From Xiphophorus maculatus (taxonomy: Eukaryota > Chordata > Actinopteri > Cyprinodontiformes > Poeciliidae), in assembly GCF_002775205.1 (NCBI RefSeq), contig NC_036457.1, positions 11,136,996-11,200,995 of the forward strand: a stretch of DNA of 64,000 bases, written 5' to 3'. This document shows, piece after piece, positions 1 through 19,200 of this stretch. Positions within the stretch are counted from its first letter, which is position 1; each line of letters starts with the position of its first letter. Under the pieces are notes generated by a model. It saw only the letters and a list, made by a program, of their open reading frames with translations, did not search any database and was not told the DNA's origin. Both the position numbers and the translations under genes were made by a program.

Positions 1-5280
<5,280 letters not shown>

Positions 5281-7236
5281 ATGGACGCTTTGGTGGACAA
5301 TCTAATAGAAGATGAAGCTGAGAGAGAGAGTCTTCTTGCTAAACCCACCTGCTTCATTATATTTGGAAGACCAGTAAGTTCTATGAGACAGTTACAGTTA
5401 TCTGCAAGGACCCTTTGGAAATGATGTAGTCTACTTTTTAAAGATAACACTTCATAAATATAAAGAACAGATTAAAATGTCCACAGAGTTCCAAGAATTC
5501 TGTAACGGCAAGTTATATCACTCTTAATAATGTTGATATTGATGTAATTAATTCATTCATTCATTATTGATTCATGGATTAAGTAGTTTTATCTGTTCAT
5601 AAAAAGTATGAAAACTAAAAACAAGGAAGACAAATGTGGGAGAAATAAGGATGGTGTTTTCCTCATTTAAAAAAGTTAAATAGACTACTCCAGCTGATAA
5701 TGGTAAGAATCCACCTAACTTATCAATGTGCATAAGGCATCAGTTTGAGCTATTGCAGAAAATCACATTTAAACTTTGAAGAAATACCACTCAAAATTAA
5801 TAAAATTACAAAGTCCAAGACATTCCGTATCCTTGACCTCATTTTCAATGTTTTTGTTTTTCTTTTTTTGACAGGGTGTTGGGAAATCAACATTGGGCAG
5901 AAACATTGCAGACTCTTGGAGGTGTATTCTAATTGATTGTATGTTCTTCTCAGATACTTTGTTTCCATACTTGTCTGCCTGGCACCTAATACATTTCTTA
6001 TTTAAAAAACATTTCAGCTACTGATATGCTCAACACATACATTAAAACCAAAACTAAGGAAGGAATAGAGGTAAGAGAGATTATTTCTATTATTTTTCAT
6101 TAATGTGGTTATATACATCTTAAAACTAATATAATGTCCATGTTGTAATTTTAAACCATTCCAGCTTCTGAACATCTTGCACGAAGGGAAAAGTGTCTCA
6201 AACGATGTGGTACTGCAGATGATTCTTGACAGAATTGACAAGCCCGATGTTCAGCACTATGGTAAACTGCTCTAATAGTAAACTAAAACGGTTTAGTACT
6301 GTATGCTCTTTAAACACCAAACATTGTTTTTGATAATAAGTCCAAAAATTATCAACCAGAATATATGAGAAAAAAAATATTTTTATTGAAACAGCATGGA
6401 TGTTGTGCCAATATTTGATCATTCCATTTCTCTGTACAGGCTATTTGCTGAGCTGCCTCCCTTATGTAACAGAAGATCCCCAAGAGATCCATGATCAGAT
6501 TGAATTGATCAAAAACCTCAAGCTAAAGCCAGATTTCATCATTAACATCAAGGTCAAATTTGTAGAATTGAAAGTTGTATTTTGTTCTTTAGTTATTTTA
6601 TACTTCTTTATTTGTAGTTCACATAATTGAAGTGTAATAACAGTACATATTTAGAAAATTTATATAACTTAAAAATGATCCTCGGAGTTACTGATATCAT
6701 CTATAAACAATAAGTCCTGTCTTGTAACAGTGTTCAGACATTGACCTGGTCAAAAGGTTGTCTGGTCTGAAGCAGCATCCAGAAACTGGGCAGCTACACA
6801 ACATGAATCTTTGGCAACAGGAAGAGGAGCTTCTCAGAAAGAACAAGGAACAGGAGATGGACGATGTTGACAATGATTATGAGGAGGTACTTAGTGTACA
6901 AAAGCATTTTCTACTTCTGCTGCTGTTTCATAAAATTATAAATCACTTAATTTTGTTGTTGGTGGTGGTTTTTATCTTGGATTTGCAACCAGGTTTATCA
7001 TTTTTAGCGCAAAATAAATAAAATAAGACACGATAATAAGACAACAACAAGCTTCTGAAAAAAATGTGCTCAATTACAATATTCTAATACACAACATTCC
7101 TTTTTTCTTTCAGCCTGAGGAGGAACCCCTCTCTGCGGAAATGTTTGAACAGATGGTGTGGTTACCAGAAAACCTGCCCCAAAATATTTTTGCTAAAATC
7201 AACACTTACAAGAACATCCTGCTTAGACAATTGGAG
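5281..7236 (+). other. AK9: AK9 N-terminal kinase-like domain 1 (exons 1-7)
   Basis: Codes for a P-loop of form GxxGVGKS followed by helix LGRNIAD, then an NMP-binding-like segment and GYLLSCLP where active adenylate kinases have G-[YF]-x-L-D-G-F-P-R. The Asp and Arg are both absent, so this domain may bind ATP but looks catalytically degenerate. That is inference from motif loss only. Confidence 0.7.
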
Positions 7237-10200
7237 GCAAGTTAGAATGGCTTTTTTATTTTCTAAAATATTCAGTACAGACATAAAGTCTTGTACTTTC
7301 TTTCATTTCAGACAGAAGTGTGCTTTGAACAGCAGATATTTTCTGTTCCTCTTATGTCCCCTGATCACAAGGAATGCCATTTTAAAGATCGCAATAGCAA
7401 TACTGATTTGATTATTCTTTTAGGAAAATATTAACACTAGTTTTAAGTACAATCTTGGCAAATAAGGCTAATTATGATTTCTATTTGCCATGCATGTAAA
7501 ATCATAAATTTTTAGAATTTGTAAATTCCTAAATGCCAGTTTTAGCAGCACACTAAAAGCTAGTATTTAGGTCTTGGAGAGCAAAACTGGCAGCAAAAAG
7601 GATTTTGATATTTTTTTATTTTGTTCTGCAGTTATTCATAAATTGCTCAACCCGGTTCCTTAATAAAACATTATAGATTGACACAAAAAATATTCTTTAC
7701 GTCTAAAGATTTTAAGAAAATCCTTATCAACTTAAGTTTTAAGTGTTTCTAAATATTCTGAATTTTTAGCCACATAAATTGAAGTTTTACTTATTAAAGT
7801 CTTTTTTTCTGTTAAAACACACAAAAGGTGGATTTTTATGCGATCCCTATTTCCAAGTGTAAATTGAAATTACTTTCCACATCTTACCAGTGATACATTG
7901 ATGACCTGTCCAAGGTGCACGCTGCCCTTTGACTACTTGTGTGGGCCATTTTTCCATGCAGGCTTAATCCTTGCAAAGATTAAGGGCATATAGAAAAATA
8001 AAAAATAAAAAAATAAAACCATATATCAGAATTCAGCACAACAGATATGCACCCTGGACAAAACTGTTGTCATTTGCACCAACATAGCCAAAGTTTTGCA
8101 AAAATTAAGTAAAATATAAAGTAATAGAACCAACATGGGTGATAAAAACGTCTTTGAACACATACCATGTTTGGTGTTACTTGATATTTTTCCAGGACTT
8201 TATTGCAGACCACAACCCCATCTACCTTTTGGAACTAGATGGAAACGATCCACCTGAAGAACTGTACTTGGTAAAGTTAAACATGTACATTTAGAAAAGT
8301 TCAGCAGCTGATTTCTTTTGGTGGGCTGACTTTAGTTTATTTCTATTTTTTACCTTACAGTCTGTGATGGCTCGTCTTGAAACTATGGCTATAAAGTTTG
8401 TCTCTGTTCCAGTCCTGCTCAGTCAACATGTTGAGGAAGAACTACCAGACACCATTACCACAGCAAGGCCATCCTCATAGTTTTCCTTAATTTTTTATCA
8501 ATGAATAAAACCTCCTACTAATTTGTTGGTGGAGTCTTTAAACACTACTTCTCTGACTGAACTTCTGCAAATTTGAATGAATCAGTGTTAGCAGGCATTT
8601 CTCTCTTTCATAGGAAAACCTTTTAAGATTCATGACCTCCATCAGAATTGTGGCCCCTGGCTTTCGGTGGAGAAGAAGCCGCTGGGGCAGAATTTGTCCA
8701 GTTGCTCTGAAGGAGGGCAACATTATTGAAGGAGTGACAGATTTGTGTGTGGGGTGAGTGTTCTTTAATGAATTATTCTCCTTAAATTGACTGGCCTACC
8801 ACAAATATGACTGGATAAAAACCTTTCCCTGCTCAACTATTGTACAGCTTTCAGGACAAGTTGTACATACTTTCATCTCAGGACGCCTACCAGAAGTTTA
8901 TCACAAATCCACGCAGGTACCTACTGCCTCCAATGCCAAGACCTCCTTGCAAGGTTTGCATTATTGGCTCTTCTCTGGCTGGAAAGAGCACCATGTGCAG
9001 CCTTCTAGCTCAGCACTACGGTGCTTTGGTGCTCGATTTAGAGGAGCTGATAAAGCCATTTTTAGCCAAGGCTGACCAGGAGAGGTTCGAAAAAATTAGA
9101 GACCTCACAACACCTACTGTAAAGAGTACCAGGAAGAAGAAGAAAGGTGGTGAAAACATTTCAGGCAAGTTGGGCCCCTTCTAAGATTTCAGATTTTCAC
9201 ATAAAATATTATCCATTATGTGTTATGTAGATATATATGCAAACTATCACTGATCTTATGTTAAACCCTTATATTTTTTATGTGAACAAATGGAGCTTTC
9301 ATCTTGTTAATTAAAAATCATTTGACTTTACACATTCATACCTCATTAATTTTTTTATCAGTTTATCACATTACAGCCACTGCATTTTTGGTTTCTGTAA
9401 TAGACTTAATCAAATAAAATCAAAATCATTAAGTAAAAAATGATGCATGGTTTTATGATTGTTTTAAAATAAATATCTCAAAAATGTATTTGCAAAATAA
9501 AGTTATATGTCATTTTCTACAGGGAATATATATTTTATATACGTATATGCATGTTCACATACATAGTAGGTGTGTATGTGTAATTTTATGTTGTATTCTG
9601 CTCTCAGTGGCAATGGATAATCCACAAGTAACTGCTCTGGTGAATCAAGCCATTGAGAATGCCAAACAAATGGCCATACCGCCCTTTGAAATGTATGTTA
9701 ATGCACTGAAAAGTCAAATAGAAGAGGTAAGTTTCTAGGTCAATGTTAGCAGTGAGCTTGTTTTCCTGTTTTTTGTTAGTTTATCATTCTTGTTCTTATC
9801 TATTATTTTTCTCCATGTATGCAATATTAAGATAATATAAGGGTATCAATGTTACATTTTAAAATCTTGAACATGTACAATGGAAAATAGAAAATCTACT
9901 ATGCACACAGGCAAAGCATTCAATATATATTCTTTCTGTAAACAGTTTTTTTGTTGTTTTTTAATTCACAAAATACACATCTTCAGTTTTTTAATTAACC
10001 CACTCATGCATCACTTTTCTTTTAATCTGAGTATGCTTTTCTTAATTGCTGTACAGTATTATTTTTATTATGTTGTCAATTTTGCCTAGAAGTATATTAG
10101 CATTAAAGTGTTAATGTCACAGATAGAGAGAATGAACTCCAATTCTGAGGACAAAACAGGATGGGTGCTTGACAACTTTCCCAAGAATCTTTCTGAAATG

Positions 10201-13200
10201 GAAGTCATTCAGCAAGCCGGAACCCTGCCAGACACAATCATCTGTCTCAGAGACACTGATAAATATCACAGTGGGAGCATAATTTATGCATTTGTTTTCT
10301 CCAAGTTTCCCCTCAGATTGTGTCTTTAATGTGTCCACTTTATTGTATCTGTGTGCAAAACAGTTATGAAGAGAGTTTATGAGAAGAATAAGGAAAGCGT
10401 GGACAAAGCCATCGAGAAAAGATTACAGAACCAACCGTTTCTGCGAAATGAGACAATTTTGTAAGTTCAGACTCAGTAGTCTTCTTCAGTTTAGAGTATT
10501 TAAGTGTTTTTCCACAAATCTGATACAGTGCTAAATTTCTTCCCACTTCAGCAAAGAAAAGGAGCAAGAGTCAGAAACACTGTCGGACCTAATGACGATT
10601 ATCGAAGAGGAAGAGGGTATTATGTCTCCATGTGCTTCTAGAACTTGTAGTGTCATATTTTCTAAAATAATTCTTATAAACAAAAGAACTTAAATATATT
10701 GATGTTGCCTGTCCAGTAAACACAGATAAAATAAACCAAGCAGTCGATTGTTATAATTTGAATTAATTGGAACAGTCTGAACAAAAATGAATAGACGCGC
10801 CAACAATAAAAGACTTAAACTTGAATCCTTTTCTCCTTTTACTCCTATTCTGTATTAGTAGAATTACCAGGAGGTATGGAAATGGACTATACCAGCATTC
10901 CAGAGATGAAAGAGTATAGAGAGCAACTTGAGATATTTGAGACGGAGTGGGATCATATGCAATCGAGTATATCAGTAAGAAACTTCGATGTTGAGATTGG
11001 GCGTAAAAGCCCTGACGACTTGCTTCAAGAAATTGTCAAAAAAATGGAAAGTGAGTGTGCAAACCTGTTTCAATTCTTCACAATAAACTTCTAAGGTTTT
11101 GAAGTTTGATTGGTAATTATAGTGCCTTTTTGGCTTTTTGGTACTTAAATATTTCAAATTGCCAAAAATGCTATATTCAAAGAGTAACTTACATATGTTC
11201 AAAAAGTGTTTTTTTTTTTTTTTTTTTTTTTATTATGATTTCCTTTATTATCGGGGAAAACATCTTTCCAAAACAACCTGACCATGTGTAAAAAGAAATA
11301 ATCCCTTCTTTTCAACGATCATAGTTGATAGCAACTACCACCTTTTATTAGAAAAAAATGGCAAGGAATTCTTTTAAAATATCTTTTTGAATTTTGCAAA
11401 AAAAATTTGATCATGAACAACCTGTTCAAGGTTATGCCAAAATCTTCAAGCTTGATTTAAATTTAAGCATGTTATGTTGCTTTTTTTAGAATATTTAGTC
11501 TACTTCATGCTTTTAGACAGGTGCAATTTATATAAAATCCTTTATCTCTTGAGACTCATTTAGAAGAAAGACATGTTACATACATCACAAAAAACATAAA
11601 AACAATAATACAATCTTATTTATTCAAACTGGCATTAATCCAGTTTGAATAAATTTGGACAACGCTATAAAGAAAATATGGATAATCTAAATTTAGTCTG
11701 GATTAAACATGGCAGGTAATCACTATTTCACACAGAGCCAGGTTGGGTTGGAAAGCCTTTTGCCCTAATAAACAAAACAGTTGAAAACTGCATTTTGTAT
11801 TTACTCAAAGATTATCTTTGTCTGATATTGATATTTATTATGCTCTCAAATATTTAAGTGTGACAAAGCACAAAAAGAGAGAAAATTTGTGAGAAGGTAA
11901 AGTCTTTTCATCTTTATTTCCATCACCTCTAGAACCATTTCAATATGTGGCTTGGGAGTTTTCTTCACTCGACCTAAATGAGGAGGAAGAAGATCAAGAG
12001 GCCTTAACAGCACTTGAAAATGAAGACGAAGATACTGACGAAACAGAAGACGAAGAAGACGAGGACGAGGATGTACTGACAAATGTTTTTTATTTAAAAT
12101 TGATATTACAAATCTATTTAAACCTTAAAAGTTTACTACGTAGATCTTTTATTTTGTAGATAAATATAGTTTTTAATAATCTTTAACATCATCTTTGTTC
12201 AACCAATGTTACAGTTTGAACCAACAAGCAAGAGGTTGTTAGGCGACACCAAGCATTTCTGCCCTGTTGCCTTCAAAAACAACAATGTCCTGTGGCCAGT
12301 GGCTGACAGAATCTCATCCAAGTACCGTGAACGGACTTATTACTTCTCCACTATAGAGGCCAGAGACTCCTTCATTGAAAATCCTGACCAATTTGTTACA
12401 CAAGGAGAGCTCCTTAAGGTAAAGCAGCAAAAATGAGAATAAAGAAGTATATTTTTTTTCAGAATAAGATAGAATCACTTACATGTTTCTACTTTCCTCC
12501 TATGCAAGCCTCCTGCCTTGCGAATCTTTATGCTTGGTGCTAGAGGGTCAGGCAAAACAACTAATGGTGAATGGCTTGCAAAGAAACTTGGGCTTTTCCA
12601 TATTCAGTTCAGAGAAGAACTGCAAATGAAAATTATGGCCAAGACAAATAAGTCAGTTCCCTGTTCTGATGAGGCCGTGTACCTAAAGAGTGATACTGAG
12701 TATGTGGAGGCCCAAATAAGAGCAGAAAAGGGAGAGGAAGAGGAAACAGAGGAAACAGAAAATACATCTGGCAACATGAACATTGATAAGGTTTGGTTCA
12801 TTTATTTATTTTTTTTTTGCTAAAAAAACTTAGAGAAAAAAGAAAACTTTTTTCTCTAAGTTTTAAAAGCAGAAATTTTGTTGTCATGTTAAAATATTTG
12901 AAAAGAACTTCTGTGTTTTTGTAATCACAACAGGAGGTGTTTTTGACTGAAAATGAATTAGTCATCAAAGCCTACCTAGCCGATGGAGAGCCAATGACTC
13001 CTCATGTTTTGGATATGATTCTTTTACGTTACTTTCAAGAAGAACCATACAAGTAATTATTACCAGACATTATTCATTTTAGGATGTACTTGACTAGAAT
13101 AGTTTTTTACTACCCTAAAGCTGTTTTTTTGTCCACCCATCCATAAATCCATATATCCATTTTATTAAACACCATTGGACAACAACAGTTTATTTTGGAT

Positions 13201-16200
13201 TATTATATAGCTTGCTGTCATACAGTTGTCAAGTCTTGAACCTGGAGATTGGCTGGAAACAGCCTGAAGACATATCTGGAAGCCCCCTTCACCTCTTTCA
13301 CTCAGGAACATCGGGGTTGGGTGCCATGCAAGACAGATGACAGCCAAGCGTGTGGGTCTGGATTTTCAGCTGCCCTACTTGTCTTCGGGGAATTATGTTA
13401 GGCCCTGTCCGCATTAATTAACATTATGCTCAGAATCTTGTTTTGAATTCAAATGTAGTTAATGTTTATAACACCAGGCACCAAAACTACTACATCTTTA
13501 GTAGTTTTGGTTATAGTAAACACTTTTTCTTGATTTTTTTTCATATACTACTATGTACTTTCTAGGTCTAGAGGCTTCATCTTGGAGGGTTTCCCCCATG
13601 ATCCTGAGCAGGTGGAGTTCATGTTGGAACGACAGCTATTCCCTGATGTTATTGTTATCATGGAAGTTGAAGCAACAGATGTCCAAAGTCGCCTGTTGCC
13701 AGGCTACCTTGAGAAGTGGCGCATCCTCTACAACAAGCATGAAGAACAGATAAAGCTTCTGCGACATCTGCGGCAAAATAATCGAGTATGAATGTGATTT
13801 CTTTTGTGTTTGTGTGTGTTGACAGATTAATTTTTAATCATTTCTATTACTAATTATTTATGTTATTTCCTTTACTAGTATCTAAATCATCTGTTTTTAC
13901 TGCTTTGATCTAGGAAGAAATGATCACCAAGAGAAGGGCTGAACTCATAGAATTGCAAGAGGCTGATGAGTCCAGATTTACCGTAAGCAAACTCATCAAT
14001 ACCTTGTTATCTCACGTTGGATTTTAAATGTTCTTTAATTTTATACATTTAAACAAATAGTTTAGGCACCAGGTTAAAGAAAATGAGGAAGAAGTAGAGG
14101 ATTCCTACAACATGGAAGAGATAGATACTATATTGGAGATGGAATTTCCTGAAACAGGCTTCAGTGAGGACATAGAGGAACAGGAGACTGAAGAGGCAGC
14201 GACTGAATGGATTGAGGAGGAAATAGAAGATCGCTTTGAAAAAGATTCTGCAAACCTTACGACTGTGATGGTATGAATACAGAAAACTTTTAAAAGCTAA
14301 GAAGTGGAAGTCTAATAACCACGCTGGAGAGTGTATGACTTCTGAGCATGTCTTCTCCACCTCTCTTTTCTTGTTAATGTGAAGATCCTAACATCCTTGC
14401 ATTTGTTAATGGTCTTCTGAGTTTACATGTGTTGTTGTAATCTCAGGAACTCCTCAGTGAAAATGACATACCCAAGCTGGAATTCAATGCATCTCAAAAG
14501 TTAGGAAAAATCCAGGATCGCCTGCTCCACAAAATCAAGCCCATGTTAACAAACAGGGAGTCACTTTTCCTATCATGTCAGCCCGTCTCATACAGACTTG
14601 CACAAAGTCTTCTACTCCACTCCTATAAGATTAACAGTGCCTTTGGCTGTGCAGACCCTGTACAGGTTAGTATAATTAAGGAAATTGAGAAGCAACAGCT
14701 GTGTTTCTAGAGATTTTAAAAATTATTTGACGTTCATTTATATTTATTTCTATTTTGAGTTTGGAAACTGATTGCATGTGTTGATTTTTTTTTTTCATAT
14801 ACTACCCAGCAATACAATGAGGACATAATTCATCCAATCCACTGGCCTCTAAATTCCGCATATTCCCTCATCCTCGGTCCGTTTATTTACTTTTTTCGAA
14901 CCAAGGAAAACCGCATCAAGTTCACACTGAACCCCTTAAAATACCTTAAACAGCCAAAGCCCACCACTCCCCTCCCTATAAAAATAGCAGTGACTGGACC
15001 TCCTAAAGCTGGAAAAACCACTGGTAAGTCTCAAGGCAGCTGCAGATGATTCTCGATTGTCAAGAAAGCATCAAATGACTTTTTAATTTTGTTAATCATT
15101 TATTTCTGTAGTGGCACAAATGTTTGCCAAGAAATATGGTTTAGCTCGGCTTTCCATTGGGGCAGCAATGCGTCTGGTGTTGAACTACAAGGCGCACACC
15201 AACCTGGCTGCGGAGATGAAAAAGTATCTCACAGAGGGCCTTGTTGTGCCTGATGAACTGGCTATTCAGTGTCTGGAAGTGGCACTCCTTAGCTCTGTAT
15301 GTAGCATTCGAGGGTAAGATATGTTTTTTTTATTTATGTTGTACAATATTTTTTGAAATGACAGTACCTTGGCATCTATATAATTTGCAGTTTTTTTTAA
15401 TTTGTTGCATTTCAGCTACAGATATCTGCATATTTTAATAGAATTTCATGTGAAAGACCAACACAGAAGCACAGAAACAATTTTTTATAAATTATAAATT
15501 GAGAGAAAAAGGATGCACATATCCCCTCATCCTCAAAAAGGGTTGCGTGTATCAGATTTTATTCCATTTTAATTAACACTTTGTAGAGCCACCTTTTACT
15601 GCAGTTTGCATGTACAACTCTTTTGAGGTATGTCTCTACCAGTTTTGTGCATTTAGGTGCTGAATTTCTGCTCACTCTTTCTTGCAACATTGCTTAAGCT
15701 CACCCAGAAAGGATCTAGAGCTTCTGCAAAAAAATTTAAGTCTTGTCACAGGTTCTCTGTTAATTTTAAATCTAGACTTTAACTAGGCCATTTTGACACA
15801 TATGCATATGTTTTGATCTACATCATTCTATTTTAGCTCTAGCATTATGTTTAGTCTCACCACTACAGGAATGTGAACCTTTACTCTGCTCTTAAGACTT
15901 TGCAGACTCCATGGGATTTTCATCCAATGCTACACTTTCTCTGCTCCATATATCTTCCCATCAGTGCTAATTATTTTGTGCAGTCTTTATATTGTGTAAT
16001 AAGACAACTGCTTTTGGATTTCTTTCAATAATGGCTTTCTCCTAACTATTGTTCCATGACGGACAGATTATGGATATGGAGTGAACAATGTAAAGTTTTT
16101 CTGTCCACAAATATTCCAATTTGAGATGTGGATCTCTGTTGCACTCCATGGTGTGAGTTACCATGGGCATCTTTGCTGCTTCTCTGATGAATGCTCTCCT

Positions 16201-19200
16201 TACCTGGCCAATTGTTCTAGGTAGATGGCTGAATGGAACTTTGCTTCTGTGAGATGTTCAAAAGCATGTAATTTATTTAATGATTTGATCCTACTTTAAA
16301 CTTCCACACAGCTTTGTCTCTGACTTCTTTGCCTTGGTCTTCATGATGCTGTTTGCTCTCTAATGTTGTCAACAAACCTATGAAGCCTTCACAGAAAATC
16401 TATCTTTAACCTGGCATTAGACTAATAGCAGAAATATTCACTAATTAGGTGACTTCTGAAGGTAACAGGTTACACTGCATTTTAATGTGATACCAGAGCA
16501 AAGGGAACTGAATACAAAATAATGTCACAGTTTTCCCAGTTTTATTTGAAGAAAAGTGAAAAGAAAAAAAAGAACGTGTCATTTTCCTTTTACTACACAA
16601 TTATTCTCTACTTTTTGCCTGTCTTACAAACAAAGTCCCAAATTTGTGGTAGTAACATGAATTTTGAAACAAGTCAAGTGTTATTGATAACTTTAGAAGG
16701 CCCCGTAAGTCTAAGAGTTTTTTCTATTTTTTTTAATTCTGTCGTTTAAAGTTTGAACAAGAAAATTACCTTTTTTGATGCAAGAAAAAAACTGCGCAAT
16801 TTCTAGTTATGTGACTGTAAAAACAAATGTCTGGTTTAATTTATGTTTCAGGTATGTACTGGATGGTTTTCCAATGACCCTTACGCAGACAGAACTCATG
16901 GAGTCTCAGAACATCATACCCATGCTAGTATTTGAGCTCCAAATCAGTACCGTAGAGGTCCTTCTGAGAGGCCTTTCTGACAAGCTGAACCCCGACAAGT
17001 AAAACAGCCTTTATTAAAAGCAGTAGTTTCCTTAAATACTACAAGTCTGATAGCTGGTTGAAGCAAGAAAATGAAAACCAATACAAACTCTACCCATGCT
17101 TTTTTTTCATCATTTTAGGCCTTACCTGTTACATGACAGCTCTGAGATCCTGCATAGTTGGGATTCTTCTTACAAGAAAGAGGTTGAAGATGTTAGGCCA
17201 TTCTTCCAAGAACAGCATCAGAACTGGTTCACGCTCAATGGCTCTAAAAACAAATGGTGGATATGGAAAAATATTTTACAACAAGTCAACATCAGTATGA
17301 AATGTCTGCATTCCTACCTGAAGAGGAGACAAAGTGGTAAGTGCTGGAAAAACTGTGAAAAGAATAAAAACTTGCTAAAACTTTTTATGTGCAACCCTTC
17401 AATTCCAAGCACTATTTCTAAACAGGGAAAGCTGCCTGCATAAACAGGCTGTGCATCACACCCAATGAGCTTAACAGTCGCCTTGGAGAGTTTGGCCATT
17501 ACTGTCCTGTCTGCCTTGCTCTATACTATCACCTGGTGGATTGCTCAGAAACTGCAGACCTGACTCATGCTGCTGAGTACAAAAAGTTTTATTATCGCCT
17601 ATGTGGCGGAAACCATCTGGAGGTCAGTGTATGACATTTACACAATATGATTACTTGCATATAGTAATACTCTCTTTTACACACGTTTCCTGTATTTAAT
17701 TGAATGTACGGCTAAAATTGTGCTTAAGAAAGATAACAATTGCATTGCATTCTTTTGACAACAGATATTCCTGTCAAATCCTGATACGTTTTTGGCGCCT
17801 TGTTGTCCATACAACCTCCCTGAGCCCCACCTACTGCCAAGAAAGTTGACAGAGTTGCAGGTGAAAAATAAATTCCCACAGCAGGTTGAATTGAAGGGAT
17901 TCTGTCCTGTCACTTACAAGGATGGAAACCAGAGGTATGCATTCCTGGCAAAAATTATAATTCATCATACATAAAAAAGTAGCTGCTTTGTCATATCTTT
18001 TGAATATGTCTAAACATTATTTTTTGTAGGTATGAAGCACTGGTTCGAGGAACGATGGAATATGCAGTGGAATACAAGAAAAAACTTTACATTTTTGAGA
18101 CAAAAGAGAAGCAGGAGAAGTTCATGAGGTAGACGATGCAAAACAACTTTTTGCTATATTATGCTCTCATTGCTCTTTTATTTTTTACATGTACTCCCTC
18201 TGAATTATTTCTGATAAACTAATTTTTTAATATCAGGTTAATGTAAGTTGAGTAAATATGAAAAGAAGTTTTTAATGGTGATTTAGTTCATCATGGAAAA
18301 TAACTACCCAAACTAACCTGGCCCATTGTGAAAAAGCAAATCCCATCCCAATCATCCCCTTTTTAGTCATGAATAATTCTGAAATCTAAATAGAATTTTA
18401 GTATCCATATCCGTCCTTAATTGGTGCCGGACCAGTTTTTGTATTCAATTCAAAAATATTTTATTGATCTCAAAGGGAAATTAAATGTTCTTATAAGAGT
18501 TACAGATGACACTATCAACATCTTTACAGAAAATATGCAACATTGTGCTGCAAATGTTGAAGGATCACTAAAATTAAACCTATCTGACAAGCTGTGGCCT
18601 AGAAGAATTCACAAAGCAACATTGCATGCACTGATTTAAAGAAATTTAAGAACAAATGAGAAACAAAGTCTTTGACAATAGTCAGTCTGAAAGGGCTAAC
18701 AAACCATTTCTAACGTTTTGGGAGTATCTAACTCATTCTAAGGCCAGTGATAGACATCCACAAATGCAGAAAACATGAAAAAGTAGTGAATCTTCCCAGG
18801 AAACCCAAACAAAATCCAAACCACTGCAGGCCTAACATAACCTAGTTTAAGTCAATATCCATTATTCAATTATTAGAAAGAAGCTGCAAAAATTTAATCC
18901 ATGGGAGAGTCCCAAAACCAAAGCTCACCCTAAAAGGCAACCACAAATCTGTGTAAGAATTTTCTGTTTATTAAATAGACAAAAGAAGAAATTTTAAATA
19001 ATCTTATGAAAGAAATGCCCTTTTACAAAACCATTAGAAACCATTACAAAAAAACTGTTTTTCTGGAAAATTCTTCAATCCTTATGGAAAATCTCAAGGA
19101 ATCATAATGACAATGATCTAAAGAGCACCAACTCTGACTGGCTACAAAAACAAAGCAAACCCAAGAGTATGGATTATCCTAGTCAAAGTCTGGACTGAAA

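Larger units (their letters stand above)
12215..13982 (+). other. AK9: AK9 kinase domain 3 region (exons 18-22)
   Basis: Exon 18 repeats the unit preamble ([15 protein letters not shown], then [19 protein letters not shown]). Exon 19 has the P-loop GARGSGKTT and exon 21 has [16 protein letters not shown]. The order preamble, P-loop, GF-LEGFP matches domains 2 and 4, so the protein is built from a repeated module. Confidence 0.78.

Noticed and set aside
14049-14360. 103-codon minus-strand open frame
   Set aside because: It is the complement of the acidic AK9 exon 23; the plus-strand frame is fixed by both neighbouring exons.
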